From NCBI RefSeq assembly GCF_002161355.1, contig NZ_NFHL01000011.1, forward strand, positions 35,522 to 99,521: DNA of 64,000 nt, in the 5' to 3' direction. Below, piece after piece: positions 44,627-51,139 of this stretch. Source of the stretch: Lachnoclostridium sp. An76 (lineage in GTDB: Bacteria > Bacillota > Clostridia > Lachnospirales > Lachnospiraceae). Made by a program: the position numbers and the translations under genes. The notes under the pieces were generated by a model that saw nothing but the letters and a program-made list of their open reading frames with translations, was not told where the DNA came from and made no database searches. Position 1 is the first letter of the stretch, and each line of letters begins with the position of its first letter.

Positions 44627-44700
44627 ATCAGTATTTGCGGGGGAGCCAGCTGATTGAGTAAATCGGACGAAAACAGTGAAGCGCAGGTGTCGAGGACGTA

Positions 44701-44912
44701 TTCAGCGCGGGGATATGGCTGGCATCGGCTCCGCTCCATGAGGCAGGAAAAACTACGAAATCAGGGAACACGCTAAAACCAGGGATCAGAAGAGAGGAAC
44801 TCGGCTTCGCCTCAGACAACCCCTCTTCTGATCCCAACGCGTGTCCCCTGATTTCTACTTTTTCCAAGCCTCATTCCGAAGTCGTCTCAACCACCCATAT
44901 CCCCGCGCTGAA
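44701..44912. repeat. hairpin module H2 of copy B
   Basis: Outer arms TTCAGCGCGGGGATATGG (44701-44718) and its exact reverse complement (44895-44912). Inside, GGGATCAGAAGAG (44782-44794) pairs exactly with CTCTTCTGATCCC (44823-44835), and a longer imperfect stem joins them (CATGAGGCAGGAAAAACTAC-like with GTAGAAA...GCCTCAT). Confidence 0.85.
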
Positions 44913-45248
44913 AGGAGTTCGAAAAAGGCGCTCCGCTGTTTTCTGGTTTGTTCAAGCCGGAAGGTCCCCCGGCAAATGCTGCGTTTAAAAACGCAGCGAG
45001 AGAGGGGAACTTCTTCGAAAAAAGATACTCCTTCCCCCGACCGGCAGAATTCTATTACAAGAGCGGCGCAGCTTGCCGGGCCAAATCGAACGGCTAACCC
45101 TCTCCCGGAAGTCCGCGGCACCTTACGTTCTGGATGAATTTCTGTTCCGCCGATGAAGCTCCCCTTTCACCCACCTTTCGAAATCCTGCATTTGCCTGCG
45201 GGGGCCTAGCGATCGGATGCGCGCAGAAAACCGACCCTTTGATGCACC

Positions 45249-45460
45249 TTTCGCGGCGGACGGGGATATGGCGACGGTGACTTGGAGTAATCTGATGGAA
45301 AGACTTAAAAGAATGGGATGCGGCGTTAATTTCAAAGCGGATGCCTGAGCCGCAGGCGAATCTTCCGCTTTGGAATTGTCCTTAGCCGTATCCCATTCTT
45401 TTTATGTCTTTCCCAGATTACGGAACCGGAACCTGAGCCATATCCCCGTCCGCCGCGAAA
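45249..45460. repeat. hairpin module H1 of copy B
   Basis: Outer arms of 24 nt (45249-45272 and 45437-45460) are exact reverse complements and contain GGACGGGGATATGGC. Next inward GTAATCTG (45287) pairs with CAGATTAC (45414-45421) and AAAGAATGGGAT with ATCCCATTCTTT; the tip is AATTTCAAAGCGGA with TCCGCTTTGGAATT. Same total length as H2 although the inner sequences differ. Confidence 0.85.
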
Positions 45461-45535
45461 ACGTCCTGCATCATATCAGCGGTTTTCGGACGTTTAGCCA
45501 ACAATTCGGCTCCCCCACAAATACAGATTGACCTC

Positions 45536-46318
45536 TTAAAAGAAGAACTCTGCCTTTTTATCGGAGCTGCACACTTTTGTGAGCTTTTTCCCCAGGATCC
45601 CGAGCTTGATCGAGTTTACCGCGCGGGCTTTCTGGCGGCAGGTGCGCACGCATTTCATGCAGCCGATACACTTTTTGTGGTCGGTCTTTTTCGGGTCGTC
45701 AGCCGGGATGGCAGCGGCGGGACAGACTTTGGCACACGCGCCGCACAGGGTGCAGAGGCTTGGGTCTGCTTTGGGAAAGAGGGCTGTCTTTCCGTATTTG
45801 CGGTAAGGTGTATTGCCGGGCACATGCAGGTCAAAGCCTTCGAAGGACTCTTCTTTTCTCATCCTGCGGTTCACTTCGAACCCGAATTCTGCCGCCTGTT
45901 TCAGGTCGGCTTTGTTCGGACGCCTTGCGCCGATCGATGGCACGATCGAGTGCTCGGTCGGGAAAGCTGCCGCTGCGATCGCTTGAAAGCCTCTTCCTTC
46001 CAGCTCTGTTTTCAGCTCCAGGAGCGCGTCTTCGTATTCCCTGCACCCGTATGTGGCGATCAGGACTGCCGGGGTGCCATTTCCTGAAATATTCTGCAGA
46101 TATTCCATAAAAAGGGCAGGCACGCGTCCGTAGTAGACGGGGATGCCGAATACGGCGAGGTCATTTGCGCCGAATTTCAGGGCGGGCTTTTTTGCTTTGT
46201 ATACGGAAAGGTCAAAGGATACGGATTTTGCGTCAATACTGCGCGCTGTCTCCATCATGATCTTTCGTGTTGAGCCTGTAGGGCTGAAATAGACAAGCTT
46301 CAGTTCGTTGATCTTCAT
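45536..46318 (-). CDS. EFR1-type flavodoxin–ferredoxin fusion protein
   Basis: 260 residues: an N-terminal flavodoxin-like domain (LVYFSPTGSTRKIMM is the FMN phosphate loop) and a C-terminal pair of [4Fe-4S] motifs, CTLCGACAKVCP and CIGCMKCVRTC. Such proteins probably shuttle electrons; the partner is unknown. Start 46318 is chosen because AAAGGAG stands 8 nt ahead, while the ATG 20 codons upstream has none. Divergent from a GntR regulator whose operator could also affect this gene. Confidence 0.9.
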   Translation of the reverse strand: MKINELKLVYFSPTGSTRKIMMETARSIDAKSVSFDLSVYKAKKPALKFGANDLAVFGIPVYYGRVPALFMEYLQNISGNGTPAVLIATYGCREYEDALLELKTELEGRGFQAIAAAAFPTEHSIVPSIGARRPNKADLKQAAEFGFEVNRRMRKEESFEGFDLHVPGNTPYRKYGKTALFPKADPSLCTLCGACAKVCPAAAIPADDPKKTDHKKCIGCMKCVRTCRQKARAVNSIKLGILGKKLTKVCSSDKKAEFFF

Positions 46319-46395
46319 AGATATACTCTCCTTTGTAAGTGATGGATTCATGATAACACATTCTGAAAAGAAATGCACGGATCATGAAAAAGGGA

Positions 46396-46427
46396 TTGTA
46401 TTATTTGTATTATAGAGTATAATACAA
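46396..46427 (+). promoter_or_regulatory. promoter and palindromic operator of the GntR gene
   Basis: TTGTAT (46396-46401), 16-nt spacer, TATAAT (46418-46423). The -10 box lies inside a perfect 10-3-10 inverted repeat: TTGTATTATA (46405-46414), GAG, and the reverse complement (46418-46427). A regulator bound here would block the promoter, so autoregulation by the GntR protein is likely. Confidence 0.7.
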
Positions 46428-46467
46428 AATGAAGCGGCATAGTTGGTTTTTGTGCAGGAGGATGGAT

Positions 46468-46872
46468 ATGATAATCAGGATCGATGTTTCAGGGGATATT
46501 CCCATCTATATGCAGCTGCGCAATGAGATCGTCAAAGGGATCGGAAGGGGAGAATTCGCTGACGGGGAGGCGCTTCCCACGGTCCGCCAGCTGGCGGCCG
46601 ACCTGGGGGTCAATTCTATGACAGTGAGCAAAGCTTATCAGTGCCTGAGGTCAGAGGGGTATATCGAGACTGACAGAAGGCGGGGAGCTGTGGTGCGCCT
46701 GCCGGAACGGGACAGCGCGTGTGCGGATCCGGCGTTCTGCGAAAGGCTGGAGAGCGGGCTGGAGCTCCTGAGCGCGGAGGCTAAGATAAAGGGATTTCGA
46801 AAAGAAGAATTTATCCGGATGTGCAGCGCAGCATTCGAGGGCGGCCGCGGACTGACGGCGGATGCAGGCTGA
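46468..46872 (+). CDS. GntR family regulator, YtrA/YhcF subfamily
   Basis: 134 residues, only a winged-helix domain plus a short helical tail, as in the YtrA subgroup. Motif: SGDIPIYMQLRNEIVKGIGR, recognition part LPTVRQLAADLGVNSMTVSKAY, wing EGYIETDRRRGAVV. ATG 46468 follows AGGAGG by 6 nt; earlier in-frame ATGs lie before that site. YtrA-type regulators usually repress a neighbouring membrane protein or ABC operon, here the DUF5808 gene. Confidence 0.9.
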   Translation: MIIRIDVSGDIPIYMQLRNEIVKGIGRGEFADGEALPTVRQLAADLGVNSMTVSKAYQCLRSEGYIETDRRRGAVVRLPERDSACADPAFCERLESGLELLSAEAKIKGFRKEEFIRMCSAAFEGGRGLTADAG

Positions 46873-46944
46873 CGGAGAAGATGGTTCCCTTGGAGGGGGA
46901 TCTGGAATGAGCGGACAAAGAAGATAACCTGGGAGGAATGGCTT

Positions 46945-48363
46945 ATGATGATGTTCTGGATCTTTTTTATCGTGGATCTTTTTACTATCGGTATTTTTTA
47001 TGCGGTATACGGTGGAAAGAGGGAGTATTCGGAAGGAATGCTCATGGGAGTGCATATGCCCCGGAGCGCGGCGGAGAGCAGTGAGGTTTCCGGGATCATG
47101 AGGCAGTACAGGAAGCGCACAGTGAGGTTCTATCTGTGGAATGGGATCATCAGTGCGGTGATCTGCCTGCTGAATTTCTGGTATATGTCTGTATTTATTG
47201 TCGTATGGATACTCTGGCTCATCGAAATATGTGCCGGAGCGATGATCCTGCTTTTTGCGACCCATCGGAAACTGTACGACCTGAAAGTGGAGCGGGACTG
47301 GGTCGGGAGCGGGGGAAGCCGCATCATGGCGGCTGACACAAAGATGAGCGCCGGGGCGGGAAAGATGGGCCTGTCCCCCTGGTGGCATGTCCTGTTTGCG
47401 GCGATGATCCTGATGCCGTGTCTTATCCCTGATATCAGGACGTTTATCCGGACCTCCGCCGAGGGAGAGATCCTTCTGATGACCTCTCTGGCAGTCTGCC
47501 TTGTGTTTGCCGCCCTGCACGCTGTGCTCCGGCGCACAAGGAACAAGGTTTACAGTGAAGACTCCGGACGGAATACCGAGATCAACCGGATGCAGAAAAA
47601 CGCGTGGTCATGGTCGCTGGCAGGGTGCGGAGCCTTCAATGCCCTGGGATATCTCTATCTGGCAGGCTGTGTGGAAAACGGGAACTGGATCGGCTCATGG
47701 GCGTATACGGTCTACTTTATGATCGAGAGTGTTCCGGCGCTCCTCCTGATAGGCGGGATGGTGTACATCCGCTCAAAAAGGGCGAAGCTGCTGGCGGCGG
47801 ATCCGTCTCCTCTGTATATCGATGATGACGTGTACTGGAAAAACGGCTGGTACAGCAACCCAAATGATAAACGCCTGCTCGTCCAGGACTGGATATGTCC
47901 GTGGAATTATACCTCCAATATGGCAAGGCCCGCGGCAAAAGTTTTTCTGGTGCTGACAGTGGTGCTTGTGGCGGGGATCCTTGTCGTGACAGGCACCATG
48001 CTCGCCAGATTTGAACTTACGCCCATCGGACTGGAGCTGACGCAGGACGGCGTGGAGATCACATCCGGGTACTCGGACCTGACAGTGGGGTATGAGGATA
48101 TCCGGGATGTGGGCCTGCGGGAGAAACTGCCGGATGATGATTATAAAAAGGTGAATGGCGGAGATACAGATCAGATGCTGGTAGGGAGATTTAAAGGAAA
48201 GGAGACCGGAAACTGCCGGCTGTATCTTTATACGGAATATTCTCCCATACTTGAGATCACGACTGCTGACGGACCGGTCTATGTGAACAGCAGGACAGAC
48301 GGGGAAGCGGAAAAATGGTATGAAGAGATCCGGGAGATGATTGGAAAAAAGAATCAGTTGTAA
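46945..48363 (+). CDS. DUF5808 membrane protein
   Basis: 472 residues with about eight hydrophobic segments. A soluble segment near residue 290 carries the DUF5808 pattern DDDVYWKNGWYSNPNDKRLL; the C-terminal 110 residues, after the last helix, form a PH-like domain exposed to one side (ITSGYSDLTVGYEDIRDVGL). Such genes usually lie behind YtrA-type GntR regulators, as here (72 nt after). Function unknown; a link to cell-envelope stress is only a guess. Confidence 0.82.
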   Translation: MMMFWIFFIVDLFTIGIFYAVYGGKREYSEGMLMGVHMPRSAAESSEVSGIMRQYRKRTVRFYLWNGIISAVICLLNFWYMSVFIVVWILWLIEICAGAMILLFATHRKLYDLKVERDWVGSGGSRIMAADTKMSAGAGKMGLSPWWHVLFAAMILMPCLIPDIRTFIRTSAEGEILLMTSLAVCLVFAALHAVLRRTRNKVYSEDSGRNTEINRMQKNAWSWSLAGCGAFNALGYLYLAGCVENGNWIGSWAYTVYFMIESVPALLLIGGMVYIRSKRAKLLAADPSPLYIDDDVYWKNGWYSNPNDKRLLVQDWICPWNYTSNMARPAAKVFLVLTVVLVAGILVVTGTMLARFELTPIGLELTQDGVEITSGYSDLTVGYEDIRDVGLREKLPDDDYKKVNGGDTDQMLVGRFKGKETGNCRLYLYTEYSPILEITTADGPVYVNSRTDGEAEKWYEEIREMIGKKNQL

Positions 48364-48386
48364 AAAACAGACAACCGGAGTATAAT
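48358..48386 (+). promoter_or_regulatory. 6S RNA promoter
   Basis: TTGTAA (48358-48363), 17-nt spacer, perfect TATAAT (48381-48386). Overlaps the stop of the DUF5808 gene. Confidence 0.7.
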
Positions 48387-48399
48387 ACTTGTAGAGTAA

Positions 48400-48590
48400 A
48401 TAAGAAAGTCAACCTGGGATGTGCGACAACCCTGTAATTTTGAACCTACATTTGTTTAAACGGGATTCCTATATTTCTGTAATATGTCAGGCCTCCATAT
48501 GCAGTGGACGACAGAAAAGCAGATGCGGTTGCCCACCTGGCTGCGGCTAGGACTCAAAATACAGGACCGGCATTTTGGGTTACTGCAAAA
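48400..48590 (+). ncRNA. ssrS: 6S RNA
   Basis: Matches the pattern I know for clostridial 6S RNA: CCTGTAATTTTGAACCTACA near the 5' side, AACGGGATTCCTAT, GGCCTCC, and at the 3' side TAGGACTCAAAATACAGG. The closing stem CCTGTA(A)TTTTGA (48431-48443) pairs with TCAAAATACAGG (48553-48564) with one bulged A, and AACC (48411) may pair with GGTT (48578). 6S RNA mimics an open promoter and holds sigma-A RNA polymerase. Exact ends are estimated. Located ahead of the BrkB gene, its usual neighbour. Confidence 0.82.
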
Positions 48591-48592
48591 GA

Positions 48593-48626
48593 TAAAGGCG
48601 GTCGTCCTGTACGGCCGCTTTTTTAC
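48593..48626 (+). terminator. terminator after 6S RNA
   Basis: AAAGGCGGTCGT and ACGGCCGCTTTTTT form a GC-rich stem (about 48594-48618, loop CCTGT) with a run of T (48619-48624). Confidence 0.75.
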
Positions 48627-48699
48627 AATGGCAGAGAGCCACATAAAGCTGCGGAAGTTTTCCGATACGGATACCGTCAGAGCTTCAGAGGGGGTTAGT

Positions 48700-49584
48700 A
48701 TGGAAAAGAAGAAACAGGTCAAAGAGCAGGTCATAAAGATTTTAGAGACAGTCAATTCCCACCATACAGGTGCCTATGCGGCTCAGGCTGCCTATTTTTT
48801 TGTGCTGTCACTGATCCCTATTTTTCTTCTTTTGATCACAATGGTCCAATATACGGATGTGACTATGTATGACGTGCTCAATGCGATCCTCCCGGTGTTC
48901 CCGGACTCAGTCTCCTGGCTGATCAGGAGTATTGTGATCCAGGTTTACAATATATCGGACGGGTTCATTCCGCTTACCGTGATCGTGGCACTCTGGTCTG
49001 CAGGAAAAGGCGTACTTTCGGTCACATCAGGGCTGAATTGTATCTACTCAAATACCGAGACAAGGAATTACTTTTACCTGAGGATCAGGGCATCGATCTA
49101 CACAGTCCTGTTCCTGCTGGCGATCATACTCTCGCTGATCATCTCTGTCTTTGGAAACAGTATCAGCGTGATGGTATATGAGTACATCCCGTTCCTCAGC
49201 AAAGTGGTGGATTTTATCATGCGGATCCGCACTTTTGTCACGCTTGTGGTGCTGACGATCTTCTGGGACCTGGTGTACAAATTCCTGCCGAACAGAGGGC
49301 ACGGAGCGAAGACGACTATGCGCAGGCAGCTGCCGGGAGCGGTGTTTACAGCGTGCGGATGGCTGCTGATCTCGTTTTTCTTCTCTGTGTATCTGGATAT
49401 TTTTACCGGATTTTCCAATATGTACGGGGGCATGACGACTTTGATCCTGATCCTGCTGTGGCTGTATGTGTGTATGTATATCATCCTGCTGGGAGGGGAG
49501 ATCAACGCGATCCTGGAAGGATATGGGTACATCGGGAAACGCAGGGTTGACAAACTGAAAACATATGATAAAATGAAAAAGTAA
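48700..49584 (+). CDS. YihY/BrkB family membrane protein
   Basis: 294 residues with about six or seven membrane segments; family patterns HHTGAYAAQAAYFFVLSLIP and GGEINAILEGYG near the end. Function not settled in this family (early reports of RNase BN were mistaken). The ATG at 48700 follows GAGGGGG; open codons upstream to 48484 run through 6S RNA and its terminator and are not coding. The Phe T-box begins soon after the stop. Confidence 0.9.
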   Translation: MEKKKQVKEQVIKILETVNSHHTGAYAAQAAYFFVLSLIPIFLLLITMVQYTDVTMYDVLNAILPVFPDSVSWLIRSIVIQVYNISDGFIPLTVIVALWSAGKGVLSVTSGLNCIYSNTETRNYFYLRIRASIYTVLFLLAIILSLIISVFGNSISVMVYEYIPFLSKVVDFIMRIRTFVTLVVLTIFWDLVYKFLPNRGHGAKTTMRRQLPGAVFTACGWLLISFFFSVYLDIFTGFSNMYGGMTTLILILLWLYVCMYIILLGGEINAILEGYGYIGKRRVDKLKTYDKMKK

Positions 49585-49611
49585 TTTTTGAGAAAAGCTA
49601 TGATCGTGTAA

Positions 49612-49852
49612 AGTAGAGACCCATTTTCTATCAGAGAGAGAAAATCACCGGCTGCAAGTTTTCTTTAGTTCAGATGGCGATCGAATTTCCCACGTTAGCT
49701 GCGCTTTTGAACGGTCCGCAGGGCGGATCAGTAGACTGCGCCGTAGATCGTACGTTACACATACCGAGTGCCCGCGCGTTTTTTGCGTGGGAAACAGGGT
49801 GGTACCGCGGGTGATACAGCCTCGTCCCTATTTTCAGGGACGGGGCTTTTTC
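49612..49852 (+). promoter_or_regulatory. T-box riboswitch (Phe) of the pheST operon
   Basis: Stem I region begins near 49612 (AGAGACCCATTTTC). The specifier codon is probably TTC in TTTAGTTCAGATGG (about 49670). The T-box sequence AGGGTGGTACCGCGG is at 49796-49810. The terminator stem GCCTCGTCCCT (49819-49829) with AGGGACGGGGC (49836-49846) is followed by TTTTTC. Uncharged tRNA-Phe should stabilise the antiterminator and switch on pheS. Confidence 0.93.
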
Positions 49853-49898
49853 TATGTCGGGAAAGCTGCGCAGGCAGCCGTGCCGAGGAGCGCAAGTG

Positions 49899-49962
49899 CC
49901 CGGCGGCGGAAGTGCTCAGCAGTGGAAATACCCGGCGGCGGAAGTGCTTAGCAGCGGAAATG
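49899..49962 (+). repeat. two 32-bp tandem repeats in the pheS leader
   Basis: Units 49899-49930 and 49931-49962, both starting CCCGGCGGCGGAAGTGCT, three mismatches apart; a partial third copy (CCCGCAGCG) follows. They lie between the T-box terminator and the pheS start in untranslated sequence. Confidence 0.8.
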
Positions 49963-50066
49963 CCCGCAGCGCCTGTTCGGTCCGGAAGCGTGCAGAGAGT
50001 GTGCAGAGTAGCAGATGTGTATGTACAGACAGATGGGAGTTATACGGGAAAGGAGTAAAAGGTAAG

Positions 50067-51086
50067 ATGAAAGAAAAACTGGAACAGATCAAGGCGGAGG
50101 CAGTCGCCCGGATACAGGCGGCAGACGCTCCGGAGAAGCTCAATGACGTCCGCGTCAGATACCTTGGGAAAAAGGGTGAGCTGACGGCAGTGTTAAAAGG
50201 GATGAAGGATGTGGCTCCGGAAGACAGGCCGAAAGTAGGCCAGATGGTCAATGACACGAGGGCTGCTATCGAGGCGCTCCTGGAAGAGTCAAAGACAAAG
50301 ATGGAACGGGCGATCCGGGAGCAGAAGATGAAGGAGGAAGTCATTGACGTGACTCTCCCGTCAAAGAAGAATATCATGGGGCACAGGCACCCGAACACCA
50401 TCGCTCTTGAAGAGGTGGAGCGGATCTTCGTGGGCATGGGCTACGAGGTGGTTGAAGGGCCGGAAGTGGAATACGATGAGTACAACTTCGAGAAGCTGAA
50501 CATCCCGGCGGACCACCCGGCAAAGGATGAGCAGGATACATTCTATATTAACAAAGATATCGTGCTGCGCACCCAGACTTCTCCGGTGCAGGCCCGTGTG
50601 ATGGAGCAGGGCAAACTGCCGATCCGTATGATCGCTCCGGGGCGTGTGTTCCGTTCGGACGAAGTGGATGCCACACACTCCCCGTCCTTCCACCAGATCG
50701 AGGGGCTCGTCATTGACAAGAATATTTCCTTCGCTGACCTGAAGGGGACACTGGAGGTATTCGCAAAAGAGCTGTTCGGGCCAGAGACAAAGACCAAGTT
50801 CCGCCCCCATCATTTCCCGTTCACAGAGCCAAGCGCAGAGGTGGACGTAAGCTGCTTCAAGTGCGGCGGCAAGGGATGCCGGTTCTGCAAAGGTTCCGGC
50901 TGGATCGAGATCCTGGGCTGCGGCATGGTCCACCCGCATGTGCTGGAGATGTGCGGCATCGATCCCGAGGAATACGGCGGATTCGCATTCGGCGTGGGGC
51001 TGGAGCGTATCGCACTGCTGAAATATGAGATCGATGATATGAGACTCCTGTATGAGAATGATATACGGTTCCTGAAACAGTTTTAA
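50067..51086 (+). CDS. pheS: phenylalanyl-tRNA synthetase alpha subunit
   Basis: 339 residues, normal for PheS. N-terminal coiled-coil arm (residues 1-85), class II catalytic core with motif 2 around MIAPGRVFRSDEVDATHSPSFHQIEG and motif 3 GVGLERIALLKY. Start ATG 50067 fits family length and AAAAGG ahead; 71 further in-frame codons upstream run through repeats and are not family sequence. Controlled by the T-box at 49612-49852. Confidence 0.97.
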   Translation: MKEKLEQIKAEAVARIQAADAPEKLNDVRVRYLGKKGELTAVLKGMKDVAPEDRPKVGQMVNDTRAAIEALLEESKTKMERAIREQKMKEEVIDVTLPSKKNIMGHRHPNTIALEEVERIFVGMGYEVVEGPEVEYDEYNFEKLNIPADHPAKDEQDTFYINKDIVLRTQTSPVQARVMEQGKLPIRMIAPGRVFRSDEVDATHSPSFHQIEGLVIDKNISFADLKGTLEVFAKELFGPETKTKFRPHHFPFTEPSAEVDVSCFKCGGKGCRFCKGSGWIEILGCGMVHPHVLEMCGIDPEEYGGFAFGVGLERIALLKYEIDDMRLLYENDIRFLKQF

Positions 51087-51139
51087 GCGGAAGACTCGGG
51101 AAACGATTTTGGAAATAGAAGGAAGGATAGGTTAGAGAG

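Larger units (their letters stand above)
44628..45527 (-). repeat. convergent-gap element, copy B, with two hairpin modules
   Basis: 900 nt that fill the gap between the U32 and ferredoxin stop codons (1 nt and 8 nt left). Terminal inverted repeats: left TCAGTATTTGCGGGGGAGCC; right, read on the - strand, TCTGTATTTGTGGGGGAGCC; weaker symmetry continues inward for about 90 nt to a GGGGATATGGC box at each side. Between are two nested hairpins of 212 nt each (44701-44912, 45249-45460) and, in the middle, a 76-nt core (45041-45116) shared with copy A. Orientation is opposite to copy A. No transposase; function unknown. Confidence 0.82.

Noticed and set aside
44628..45527. Group II intron or autonomous IS for element copy B
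   Set aside because: No reverse transcriptase or transposase frame, and the nested hairpins do not match intron domain V that I can recognise.
48484..48699. An N-terminal extension of the BrkB protein by 72 codons
   Set aside because: It overlaps 6S RNA and its terminator; ATG 48700 has a strong ribosome site.
49854..50066. An N-terminal extension of PheS by 71 codons
   Set aside because: It covers the leader repeats; normal PheS length is reached from 50067.
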